From an uncultured Roseburia sp. (GTDB lineage Bacteria > Bacillota > Clostridia > Lachnospirales > Lachnospiraceae), in contig CAJUNX010000021.1 in NCBI GenBank assembly GCA_910587865.1, forward strand, positions 43,823-67,285: a stretch of DNA of 23,463 nt, given 5' to 3'. Within the stretch, counting starts at the first letter, position 1; every line of letters begins with the position of its first letter. Shown piece after piece: positions 7,993 to 14,808 of the stretch. The notes beneath the pieces were generated by a model. It had not been told where the DNA came from. It ran no database searches and saw nothing but the letters and a program-made list of their open reading frames with translations. A program made the position numbers and the translations under genes.

Positions 7993-8122
7993 ATCATATA
8001 GGAAAGTCCTTCGGATTTCCTATATGATAAAAAGCCCTCCGGGCAGGATGCACTGCGGCGGATAGGAAGTATGTCGCTGAAGCGACCCGCCGCAGGCGGA
8101 GGAATCCTGCAAAGCAGGATTC
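7988..8122. repeat. Multi-hairpin intergenic element (MITE-like repeat or structured RNA candidate)
   Basis: About 135 bp of stacked palindromes fill the space between the terminator and the ECF promoter. (a) An 18-bp perfect inverted repeat, 7988-8005 with 8016-8033. (b) GCCC/GGGC at 8034-8044. (c) CTGCGGCGG (8053-8061) with CCGCCGCAG (8087-8095), enclosing GTCGCT/AGCGAC (8073-8086). (d) GAATCCTGC (8102-8110) with GCAGGATTC (8114-8122). GCAGGAT at 8043-8049 could instead pair with ATCCTGC at 8104-8110 and enclose (c). No ORF is present. Its first arm shares the T-run of the preceding terminator. Confidence 0.75.
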
Positions 8123-8136
8123 TATTTAAAAAATCC

Positions 8137-8167
8137 TGTGACATTTCAGACATTCCTCACGTCTAAT
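8137..8167 (+). promoter_or_regulatory. ECF-type promoter, probably autoregulated by the adjacent sigma factor
   Basis: TGTGACATTT (8137-8146) resembles an ECF -35 (TGAAAC/TGTAACNTT type), and CGTCTAAT (8160-8167) resembles an ECF -10 (CGTC). About 15 bp lie between the core motifs. It lies 64 bp before the sigma factor start codon. No sigma-A -10 stands out in the same stretch. Confidence 0.55.
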
Positions 8168-8230
8168 GAGTGTAAAACAAATCGGCCGATCCGTTTTTAT
8201 GATATCAGACAAATGTTGAGAGGAGCAGTG

Positions 8231-8716
8231 ATGACAAAGGAAAGCTTTACAAGAGAGGTTCTGGCGGCGGAAAAGAGCCTCTACTATGTGGCAAAGTCCA
8301 TCCTGCCGGATGACGAGGACTGTGCGGATGCCATACAGAACGCGATTCTGTCTGCGTACAGCAGGCTGGATACGCTGAAGCAGGAGTGTTATTTTAAGAC
8401 CTGGCTGACCAGGATTCTGATCAATGAGAGCTATACGCTGCTGCGAAAACGGCGTGATGTGATCTCCTATGAGGATTATCTGGAGAACGTTCCGTCAGAG
8501 GAGACAGATCAGTATCCGGAGCTGTGGCAGGAAATCGCGGAGCTTCCCGGGAAATACCGCGTTCCGGTGGTGCTGCACTATGTGGAGGGCTATTCCACAA
8601 AAGAGATCGCGGGTATGTTAAAGACAACGGAGGGAAGCGTCCGCACGAGATTATACCGCGGCAGAAACCGGCTGCGGGAGCGTTTGAAAGGGGTGGCGGG
8701 ATATGAAGCATATTAG
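8231..8716 (+). CDS. ECF sigma factor (sigma-70 family, SigV/SigW-like)
   Basis: This is a 161-residue ECF sigma factor. Region 2 spans about residues 10-75 (DDEDCADAIQNAILSAYSRL, then FKTWLTRILINESYTLLRKR). Region 4 spans about 98-153 (LPGKYRVPVVLHYVEGYSTK, EIAGMLKTTEGSVRTRLYRG). There is no extra C-terminal domain. The start at ATG 8231 follows GAGAGG with correct spacing; upstream in-frame residues carry no sigma homology and overlap the promoter. The last 14 bases overlap the next gene, which implies translational coupling with a membrane-anchored DUF4179 protein. ECF factors of this kind usually answer envelope stress, but the signal cannot be read from the sequence. Confidence 0.93.
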   Translation: MTKESFTREVLAAEKSLYYVAKSILPDDEDCADAIQNAILSAYSRLDTLKQECYFKTWLTRILINESYTLLRKRRDVISYEDYLENVPSEETDQYPELWQEIAELPGKYRVPVVLHYVEGYSTKEIAGMLKTTEGSVRTRLYRGRNRLRERLKGVAGYEAY

Positions 8717-9761
8717 AGATCAGAAGCAGGATCTGCCAAAGGTGCCGGAGTGCGTGCACACTGCGATCCTTACGACATTAAACAGGCTGGAGGAAAATGA
8801 GGATATGGCGAAAAAAATACGAAAGTCACGTTTTTCAGGGAAAAAATTTGTGGCGCTGGCGGCAGCGATGGCAGCGGTGTTCGGGATGACGGTGATCGCG
8901 GCTGCAGCGGAATTCTGGTGGAATCAGAAGGCAGCGGAGGAGTTCGGCAATCCGACGCCGGAACGGCAGCAGCAGATGGTCGAGGCCGGCGTGGCGGAGG
9001 AGCAGACGGTTTCCTCGACAGACGCCGGGATTACGGTCACGGCAGTGCAGACGTTAAGGGACGCCAACCGGATCTACATGCTGTTTGAGCTCACGGCGGA
9101 GGAAGCCGTGATCGACGGCAACAGCGGTTTTTCCGACTGGAAGATGATCACGGACGAGGGAAAAAATCTGTGGGATTATGAGCGCAGCATGACGGGCAGC
9201 GGCGGTGTGACCGACGCTCAGAGCGGGACGCTCCTGACACAGGGCTTTTATTTCTGGGATTTTCTGATGGAGGAGGACCCGGAAGGCTGGAACGGGGATA
9301 CGCTGACCGTACAGCTTACGGATTTTGAATACTACACCTATGAGAACGGGCCGGAGGGTACTCCGCATAAGATTGAGGGGGAATGGGAATTCACGCTGCA
9401 TCTGACCGATACGACGGAGCTGGCGCGCACGTTTACGCCGGAGAAGACGGTTATGGCGGCAGGCGTGCCGGTGCGGCTGAATTCCGTGACGGTGACGCCG
9501 CTGACGGTGACGCTTCACTATTGTCTCGACGATGTGGAAGCGGCAGGAGAGGCGTCTGGCGGCGAAGACTATGGGCTGATCGAGCTTTTTGCGACAGGCT
9601 TTGTGGACGGGGACGGCAACCGCGTTGAAAGAATGGGGGGCTCCTCCGGGGCACGCACGGAGGACGAGGATATCATCACCTGCGGGCTTCCGTCGCCGAT
9701 GGACGTCGATACCGTGCAGGCAATCCTTCTCGGAGGAGGAGATACGATCGAACTGCGGTAG
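8703..9761 (+). CDS. Membrane-anchored DUF4179-type protein, probable anti-sigma partner
   Basis: The product has 352 residues. The cytosolic N-terminus (about 1-47) holds VPECVHTAILTTLNRLEENE and a basic stretch. One membrane segment follows at about 49-69 (FVALAAAMAAVFGMTVIAAA). The rest is an extracellular acidic beta-rich domain like the DUF4179 proteins found next to ECF sigma factors in clostridia. By family context it should hold the sigma factor inactive at the membrane until a surface signal arrives. The start codon overlaps the sigma gene by 14 bases, with the ribosome site (GAAAGGGG) inside that gene. The N-terminus shows no HXXXCXXC zinc motif, so it is not a classical ZAS anti-sigma factor. 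The anti-sigma role is inferred from position. Confidence 0.8.
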   Translation: MKHIRDQKQDLPKVPECVHTAILTTLNRLEENEDMAKKIRKSRFSGKKFVALAAAMAAVFGMTVIAAAAEFWWNQKAAEEFGNPTPERQQQMVEAGVAEEQTVSSTDAGITVTAVQTLRDANRIYMLFELTAEEAVIDGNSGFSDWKMITDEGKNLWDYERSMTGSGGVTDAQSGTLLTQGFYFWDFLMEEDPEGWNGDTLTVQLTDFEYYTYENGPEGTPHKIEGEWEFTLHLTDTTELARTFTPEKTVMAAGVPVRLNSVTVTPLTVTLHYCLDDVEAAGEASGGEDYGLIELFATGFVDGDGNRVERMGGSSGARTEDEDIITCGLPSPMDVDTVQAILLGGGDTIELR

Positions 9762-9826
9762 CAGGAGAAAGACAGGCCGTGTTTTCAGGCGGGAGCGGCA
9801 AAGGTCAGTGAAAGCGCGACAGAGTA

Positions 9827-9885
9827 GGATTTGCAGGATTTTTCATAGAAAAAGACAGGAACTTAAATGTCGGATATGGTATAAT
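9827..9885 (+). promoter_or_regulatory. AraC-type box and promoter of the 9931 AraC gene
   Basis: TTTGCA (9830-9835) is followed by GATTTTT, then GACAGGA from 9854 and a perfect TATAAT at 9880-9885. No good -35 exists 17 bp upstream of the -10 (AGGAAC), which suggests activator dependence. TTTGCA to GACA is 24 bp and TTTGCA to -10 is 50 bp; both distances are the same in two further copies. The downstream AraC gene would be autoregulated if its own product binds here. Confidence 0.65.
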
Positions 9886-9930
9886 AAACACAAGGATTAG
9901 TATGCGGTGAGAGGAGGGGGAAAAACCGAC

Positions 9931-10806
9931 ATGCAGATCTATGATTCCTGTAAATCCGCAATTGAGTCCTGTCTGGAGACGAAGACCTTTGCGGTTGCGC
10001 GTCTGTATAATGACGAGAAGACGATGAGCATTCATATTCATGACTGTTATGAGATTTATTTTTCCATTTCGGGTGGGAAACAGTTTTTGATTGACAATCG
10101 CGTTTACGAATTTATGCCGGGGGATATGTTCTTTATCAATCAGTACGAGAGCCATTATCTCACGCAGATTGATCAGATGACCCATGAGCGGATCGTGCTG
10201 TCCATCCACCCGGAGTATTTAAAACGGCTCTCCACGGAACAGACGGACCTGTGTTTCTGTTTTACCTGCCGTGATACTGCATTCGGACACCGGATTACGC
10301 TCTCCGAGGAAGAGAAAAAACGGTTTATGTACTTTGTGCACAAGCTCTCGGAGCAGCCGGAGTATGGGCAGGATGTTTTGGAGCAGGCTGTGTTTGCGGA
10401 GCTGATGACCTGTCTGAACGGCATTTTTTTATCCCGGTGCGCGCAGAAAGCAGATGCGGTGCAGACGGATTCCCAGAGAACCGGGAAGCACGACGCGCGG
10501 ATTGATGAGATTCTCTCCTACATCAACCAGAATCTGGCGGAGGATCTGAATATTCCGGGGCTGGCAGCGCATTTTTATCTGAGCGGCTCCTACCTGTGTA
10601 AAATATTTAAGGATGAGACGGGCACCACGATCAACCGTTATATTACGGCAAAGAGAATCGCGCGGGCGAAAGCGCTTCTCGCCGACGGATATTCGGTCAC
10701 CGAGACCGGAAATCTCTGCGGATTCGGGGATTACAGCAATTTTTTAAAAGCATTTACCAAAACGGTCGGCGTTCCGCCGAAGAAATATGCGACATATGTG
10801 CAGTGA
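9931..10806 (+). CDS. AraC-family transcriptional regulator with cupin sensor domain
   Basis: The product has 291 residues. The N-terminal cupin-like effector domain shows MSIHIHDCYEIYFSISGGKQ and YEFMPGDMFFINQYESHYL. The C-terminal AraC DNA-binding domain (about 193-291) has two helix-turn-helices: LNIPGLAAHFYLSGSYLCKI with FKDETG, then SVTETGNLCGFGDYSNFLKA with FTKTVGVPPKKY. The ATG at 9931 is used because a long GGAGGGGG tract lies about ten bases upstream; a GTG at 9907 is possible. Cupin-AraC proteins of this kind sense sugars and activate polysaccharide-use genes. It precedes the dehydrogenase remnant and the GH88 operon, and all three share an upstream box. It is therefore the best candidate activator of this locus. 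Confidence 0.9.
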   Translation: MQIYDSCKSAIESCLETKTFAVARLYNDEKTMSIHIHDCYEIYFSISGGKQFLIDNRVYEFMPGDMFFINQYESHYLTQIDQMTHERIVLSIHPEYLKRLSTEQTDLCFCFTCRDTAFGHRITLSEEEKKRFMYFVHKLSEQPEYGQDVLEQAVFAELMTCLNGIFLSRCAQKADAVQTDSQRTGKHDARIDEILSYINQNLAEDLNIPGLAAHFYLSGSYLCKIFKDETGTTINRYITAKRIARAKALLADGYSVTETGNLCGFGDYSNFLKAFTKTVGVPPKKYATYVQ

Positions 10807-10810
10807 CAGG

Positions 10811-10840
10811 CAGCAGATCCGGACGGGGTCTGCTGTTTTT
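10811..10840 (+). terminator. Intrinsic terminator of the AraC gene
   Basis: CAGCAGATCC pairs with GGG(G)TCTGCTG around a GGAC loop and is followed by TTTTT at 10836-10840. It lies five bases after the stop codon. Confidence 0.85.
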
Positions 10841-10887
10841 CTGTGCACAGTCCGCGCAGAGGCGAAATGCGCAGAGAAAAGAAGATA

Positions 10888-10946
10888 GTATTTGCAAGGT
10901 TTTTGTGACAATCTGACAAGAAAAATAAGAATTTACATGCTATACT
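10888..10946 (+). promoter_or_regulatory. AraC-type box and promoter before the dehydrogenase remnant
   Basis: TTTGCA (10891), TTTTTGTGA, GACA (10915) and TATACT (10941-10946) repeat the spacing of the box at 9830: 24 bp to GACA and 50 bp to the -10. The promoter looks intact although the gene behind it is truncated. Confidence 0.65.
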
Positions 10947-10961
10947 GTGCATGATGGATAA

Positions 10962-11414
10962 ATGGCGACGGAGGAAGCGGCGGCATATGGCGGGAGAAAG
11001 GCCGGTCTGGACGAAATCTTTTCCACCTGTGACGTTGTCAGTCTGCATATGTCGCTGACGCAAAAGACGGAGGGAAGCATCGGCAGGGATCTGCTCATGA
11101 AATTAAAACCGGACGCGCTGTTCGTCAATACCGCCCGCGGGAAGCTGGTGGATGAGAAAGCGCTGGCGGAGCTTCTTGGGCAGGGACGTTTTTACGCGGC
11201 GCTGGACGTATATGAGAATGAGCCGCTGGACGCGGACAGCCCGCTTCGAGCGTGCGAACATGCGCTGCTGATGCCGCACATGGCCGGGCCGACGGTCGAT
11301 ATGCGCGAGGTGGTCGCGCGGGAGCTGACCGCGGATATTAAGAGACTGACCAAGGGAGAGGCGCTGCGGTACGAGATCACGGCGGAACAGGCAGGCCGGA
11401 TGTCGCGCGGGTGA
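10962..11414 (+). pseudogene. D-isomer-specific 2-hydroxyacid dehydrogenase, 5'-truncated remnant
   Basis: These 150 codons match the C-terminal half of D-2-hydroxyacid dehydrogenases (full length about 310-340). Visible parts are STCDVVSLHMSLTQKTEGSI, the arginine region FVNTARGKLVDEKAL, ALDVYENEPLD with the conserved Glu, and LLMPHMAGPTVDM with the catalytic His. The N-terminal substrate domain and the GxGxxG nucleotide-binding loop are missing. An in-frame TAA lies directly before the first ATG, no ribosome site is present, and the predicted transcript start is only about ten bases upstream. A deletion has apparently joined the promoter to mid-gene, so a functional product is unlikely. Confidence 0.8.
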
Positions 11415-11455
11415 CGGTCCGATGAAGCAGGGATGCGGTTTCCTGGAAAAAATAG

Positions 11456-11513
11456 GATTTGCAACATTTCTGTGAGAAAAAGACAGGAAACGGATTATTT
11501 TTCGTGATACACT
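11456..11513 (+). promoter_or_regulatory. AraC-type box and promoter of the GH88 operon
   Basis: TTTGCA (11458), CTGTGA, GACAGGAA (11482) and TACACT (11508-11513) show the same 24-bp and 50-bp offsets as the other two copies. The -35 region is again poor, consistent with activation by a protein bound just upstream. Confidence 0.65.
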
Positions 11514-11549
11514 TAACACAACGGGCCGGATGTCATGCATGCGGTACCA

Positions 11550-11620
11550 GTGTACGGTACCGTTCATATTTCGTCAAATGACCTGCCTGAATCTGGCTGA
11601 AAATGAATGGTACCGTACAC
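11550..11620 (+). repeat. Long imperfect inverted repeat in the GH88 leader
   Basis: TGTACGGTACCGTTCAT (11551-11567) pairs with ATGAATGGTACCGTACA (11603-11619), with one G-U pair, a further flanking G-C pair and a loop of about 35 nt. Each arm also contains the palindrome GGTACC. In RNA this would be a strong hairpin starting about 30 nt into the leader. No T-run follows, so it is not an ordinary terminator. Confidence 0.7.
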
Positions 11621-11686
11621 CAGGGACAGTTCAAACCCGGCACATGGAAACAGTTGGAGCCGGGTTTTGAAACGGCAGAATGCACA

Positions 11687-11805
11687 GGCGGACCGCACCA
11701 TCCAGAATGGTGTGAAATCCGTCAGACTGCAGAAACCGAAGTGACGTAACATCCGGCGGACCGTAATATCCGGAATGTGTGTGACGTAATATCCGGATCA
11801 GAAGA
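11687..11805 (+). repeat. Divergent direct repeats with GTAAYATCCGG units
   Basis: The segments starting with GGCGGACCG at 11687 and 11755 align imperfectly over about 45 bp. GTAA(C/T)ATCCGG occurs three times, at 11746, 11763 and 11786, twice preceded by GTGAC. The array ends just before the GH88 ribosome site. Confidence 0.55.
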
Positions 11806-11817
11806 AAGGAGAAGAGG

Positions 11818-12990
11818 ATGGGGGAAACAACAAACAGATGCTCAAATCAGGAATGGCTGGACGAGGTGTATGAGAAGATTTTGGTGAAGATGAAGGCCGA
11901 GTGCGCGAGAGTCGGCACGATGATTCCGTACAGTCCGAAGGAGGGGCGCTACCACGACTTGGACGGGATGGGAGGCATCCACAACTGGACGAACGGCTTC
12001 TGGCCGGGCATGCTCTGGCAGATGTACGAGGCGACCGGGGACGAGGCATACCGCACCGCCGCGGAAGGCGTGGAGGAGCGGATGGATGAGATTTTTACGG
12101 ATTTAAAGGGCGTGGATCACGACGCCGGCTTTCTGTTTCTGCTCTCCGCGGTGGCGGACTACCGGAAGACCGGGAGTGAAGCGTCTTTGAGCCGCGGATT
12201 ATTTGCGGCCAATCTTCTGGCGGGACGCTTTAATCCGATCGGAAACTTTATCCGTGCATGGGGCGACGGAATGACATCGTTCTTCGGGGACGGCGACGTG
12301 AGCGGCTGGATGATTGTAGACTGTATGATGAATATTCCGCTGCTCTACTGGGCGAGTGAGGTGACGAAAGATCCGCGGTTTGCGCATATCGCGAAAAAGC
12401 ACGCGAAGACCGCGCAGCAGTATGTGGTGCGAGGGGACGGCAGCTGCAATCATATCGTGGGGATTAACTCGCAGACAGGGGAGTTTGCGGACAATCCGGG
12501 CGGACAGGGCTTTGAAAAAGGATCCTCGTGGAGCCGCGGACAGTCCTGGGCCGTGTACGGGTTTGCGTTAAGCTACCGCCACACGGGCGACGAGTCGTTT
12601 TTAAATACGGCGAAGCAGTGCGCTCATTACTGCATCTCCAATATGGCAGTGAATGACTGGCTGCCGCTGGTGGATTACCGTGCGCCGGAGGAACCGCTCA
12701 AGTATGATTCCACGGCCGGCATGATCACCGCTGCGGGGCTGTTAGAGATCGCGGAGCATGTGGGCGAATATGAGAAACACCTCTATACGGAGGCAGCGTT
12801 CCGTATTTTGAGAGCCTGCGACGAGAAATTCGCGAACTGGGATCCAGAGGAGGATTCCATCATCGACGGAGGGACCTATTTCTATCACGATCCGTCCGGG
12901 GAAAACACTGAGGTGCCGATCATCTACGCGGATTATTATCTGATCGAGTCGGTTCTCCGGTTAAAAGGGAAATCGCTGTTTACGTGGTAA
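11818..12990 (+). CDS. Unsaturated glucuronyl hydrolase, glycoside hydrolase family 88
   Basis: The product has 390 residues, the usual GH88 length, with no signal peptide, so it acts in the cytosol. It removes the 4,5-unsaturated uronic acid from disaccharides made by polysaccharide lyases. Family landmarks are HNWTNGFWPGMLWQMYEATG, DHDAGFLFLLS with Asp102, VSGWMIVDCMMNIPLLYWAS with Asp168, and GSSWSRGQSWAVYGFALSYR. The two aspartates correspond to the catalytic pair of Bacillus UGL (Asp88 and Asp149). The motif pattern fits GH88 better than the related GH105. A good AAAGGAG precedes the ATG. It leads a four-gene run with a KduD-type dehydrogenase, an RpiB-type isomerase and a discoidin-like protein, which points to glycosaminoglycan-derived disaccharides. 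Pectin-type substrates are not excluded. Confidence 0.92.
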   Translation: MGETTNRCSNQEWLDEVYEKILVKMKAECARVGTMIPYSPKEGRYHDLDGMGGIHNWTNGFWPGMLWQMYEATGDEAYRTAAEGVEERMDEIFTDLKGVDHDAGFLFLLSAVADYRKTGSEASLSRGLFAANLLAGRFNPIGNFIRAWGDGMTSFFGDGDVSGWMIVDCMMNIPLLYWASEVTKDPRFAHIAKKHAKTAQQYVVRGDGSCNHIVGINSQTGEFADNPGGQGFEKGSSWSRGQSWAVYGFALSYRHTGDESFLNTAKQCAHYCISNMAVNDWLPLVDYRAPEEPLKYDSTAGMITAAGLLEIAEHVGEYEKHLYTEAAFRILRACDEKFANWDPEEDSIIDGGTYFYHDPSGENTEVPIIYADYYLIESVLRLKGKSLFTW

Positions 12991-13071
12991 AGATGTGCCG
13001 CGCCGCCGGACTTAAGGCAGGCGGACAGGCAGGCAGCGGGGAGCGTCGCTGCGGAAAGGAGAGAAGGTATC

Positions 13072-13863
13072 ATGGTAAATTTTAGCCTGCAGGGAAAAGT
13101 CGCGCTGGTGACCGGCGCGTCCTACGGAATCGGATTTGCGATCGCGAGCGCCTATGCGGAGGCAGGCGCGACAATTGTCTTTAACGACATTAAGCAGGAG
13201 CTTGTGGAGAAGGGGCTTGCGGCATACAGAGAGGCCGGTATTGAGGCGCACGGCTATGTCTGTGACGTGACGGATGAGAAGCAGGTGGCCGCATTTGTAA
13301 AACAGGTGACACAGGAGGTTGGCCACATCAATATCCTTGTCAACAATGCGGGGATCATCAAACGTATCCCGATGTGCGAGATGACGGCAGCGGAATTCCG
13401 CCAGGTGATCGACATTGACTTAAACGGGCCGTTTATCATGGCAAAGTCCGTGATCCCGGATATGATCGAACAGGGCGGCGGCAAAATCATCAACGTGTGT
13501 TCGATGATGAGCGAGCTTGGGCGCGAGACCGTCTCCGCTTATGCGGCGGCGAAGGGCGGACTTAAGATGCTGACCAAAAATATTGCGAGCGAATACGGTG
13601 AGTACAATATCCAGTGCAACGGCATCGGACCCGGTTATATCGCGACGCCGCAGACCGCACCGCTGCGCGAGCGCCAGGCGGACGGCAGCCGCCATCCGTT
13701 TGACCAGTTTATCATCGCAAAGACGCCGGCCGCGCGCTGGGGAGAGGCATCGGATCTCGCAGGTCCGGCTGTGTTCCTCGCATCCGAGGCATCGGATTTC
13801 GTCAACGGGCATATCCTGTACGTGGACGGCGGGATCCTGGCATATATCGGAAAGCAGCCATAG
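13072..13863 (+). CDS. kduD: SDR dehydrogenase, KduD/DhuD type (3-deoxy-D-glycero-2,5-hexodiulosonate reductase)
   Basis: This is a 263-residue classical short-chain dehydrogenase. TGASYGIG (residues 14-21) binds the nucleotide and NNAG lies at 91-94. The catalytic set is Ser144, Tyr157 and Lys161 (SAYAAAK). The C-terminal DFVNGHILYVDGGILAYIG is usual for the gluconate 5-dehydrogenase/KduD group. Next to GH88 and the isomerase, the expected reaction is reduction of the 2,5-diketo intermediate to 2-keto-3-deoxygluconate. The same fold is often labelled gluconate 5-dehydrogenase, so the substrate is assigned from context. AAAGGAG lies ten bases before the ATG. The 81-bp gap from GH88 has no terminator. 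A 32-bp perfect palindrome follows the gene. Confidence 0.88.
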   Translation: MVNFSLQGKVALVTGASYGIGFAIASAYAEAGATIVFNDIKQELVEKGLAAYREAGIEAHGYVCDVTDEKQVAAFVKQVTQEVGHINILVNNAGIIKRIPMCEMTAAEFRQVIDIDLNGPFIMAKSVIPDMIEQGGGKIINVCSMMSELGRETVSAYAAAKGGLKMLTKNIASEYGEYNIQCNGIGPGYIATPQTAPLRERQADGSRHPFDQFIIAKTPAARWGEASDLAGPAVFLASEASDFVNGHILYVDGGILAYIGKQP

Positions 13864-13883
13864 AGCGAAAAACGCCCGGTGTC

Positions 13884-13915
13884 TGAGCAGCCGCGTACCG
13901 GTACGCGGCTGCTCA
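13884..13915. repeat. 32-bp perfect palindrome between kduD and the isomerase gene
   Basis: The sequence equals its own reverse complement over 32 bases without a spacer; the central core is GCGTACCGGTACGC. As RNA it would be a 14-bp stem with a CCGG loop. Only ATTTGCC follows, so termination is likely weak or partial, and an RNA-stabilising or processing role for the operon transcript is possible. Confidence 0.8.
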
Positions 13916-14046
13916 TTTGCCAGAGACGCTGAACCGTATGAGCGGGGAGGCCGGCAGACCGGAGTGCGAATGCGGGGCGGGAGTGTGAAAGTCCGAGGGA
14001 CGAAGGAATCCCGGGGGGCTTATCAGTGAAAAATAAGGAGATTATC

Positions 14047-14682
14047 ATGAGAATAGCATTGATCAATGAAAACAGCCAGGCGGCAAAAAATCCGCTGATT
14101 TTGGAGTCATTAAAAAAAGTTGTGGAGCCGATGGGGCATGTGGTGGACAATTACGGCATGTACACGGCAGAGGATGCGGCGCAGCTGACTTACGTGCAGG
14201 CGGGGATTCTGGGCGCGATCCTTCTTAACAGCGGAGCTGCGGATTATGTGATCACCGGCTGCGGCACGGGGGAGGGCGCGATGCTCGCGATGAACAGCTT
14301 CCCGGGCGTGATCTGCGGCCATGTGGAGGATCCGGTGGACGCCTACACATTTGCGCACGTCAATGACGGAAACGCGGTTGCGCTGCCGTTCGCAAAGGGC
14401 TTCGGCTGGGGCGGCGAGCTGAATCTGGAATATATCTTTGAAAAACTGTTTGGTTTCGGCCACGGCCAGGGCTATCCGAAGGAGCGCGTGGAGCCGGAGC
14501 AGAGAAATAAAAAGATTCTGGACGGCGTGAGGGAAAAGACGCTCCGCCCGCTTCTGGAGTGTTTAAGGGACATCGATCCGATACTTGTAAAAGGCGCGGT
14601 TGCCGGGGAGAAGTTCGGCGAACTGTTTTTTGCGAACTGTAAGGATCAGGCAATTGCGGATTATGTCAGAGGACTGCGGTAG
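14047..14682 (+). CDS. RpiB/LacA/LacB-family sugar isomerase, DhuI-like
   Basis: The product has 211 residues, longer than RpiB (about 150). The N-terminal part carries the family pattern MRIALINENSQAAKN and LLNSGAADYVITGCGTGEGA, with the anion-binding GCGTGEG loop. The middle shows GFGWGGELNLEYIFEKLFG. In streptococcal glycosaminoglycan clusters a protein of this family (DhuI) isomerises the ring-opened unsaturated uronate before DhuD. The gene order GH88, DhuD, DhuI-like supports that role here; a classical KduI is absent. The ATG at 14047 follows AAGGAG; the GTG at 14026 lies upstream of that ribosome site and is rejected. The stop is 126 bp before the next gene. Confidence 0.85.
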   Translation: MRIALINENSQAAKNPLILESLKKVVEPMGHVVDNYGMYTAEDAAQLTYVQAGILGAILLNSGAADYVITGCGTGEGAMLAMNSFPGVICGHVEDPVDAYTFAHVNDGNAVALPFAKGFGWGGELNLEYIFEKLFGFGHGQGYPKERVEPEQRNKKILDGVREKTLRPLLECLRDIDPILVKGAVAGEKFGELFFANCKDQAIADYVRGLR

Positions 14683-14808
14683 GAAACAGTGTCTGTCCGC
14701 CAAAGCGGGGATGCACAGAAGCCGCTGCCGGAGAAGACGGTATCTGACGGCGCAGCGGGTGCACGGCTCTGGCGGGAATACGACAGGATGATGGAAGGAG
14801 AAGGCGTG

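Larger units (their letters stand above)
11415..11817. other. Long structured leader upstream of the GH88 gene
   Basis: There is no gene in these 403 bp. The stretch holds the third AraC-type box with its -10 (11456-11513), a long inverted repeat (11550-11620) and a divergent direct repeat pair (11687-11805). Transcription from the predicted -10 would give an unusually long leader of about 300 nt. Confidence 0.6.

Noticed and set aside
9054..9518. Antisense 154-codon frame over the DUF4179 gene
   Set aside because: It is Arg/His-rich shadow coding. The forward frame has a membrane segment, coupled translation and a family pattern.
13635..14150. Antisense frame spanning the kduD 3' end and the palindrome
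   Set aside because: It has no ribosome site or homology and crosses two well-supported forward genes.
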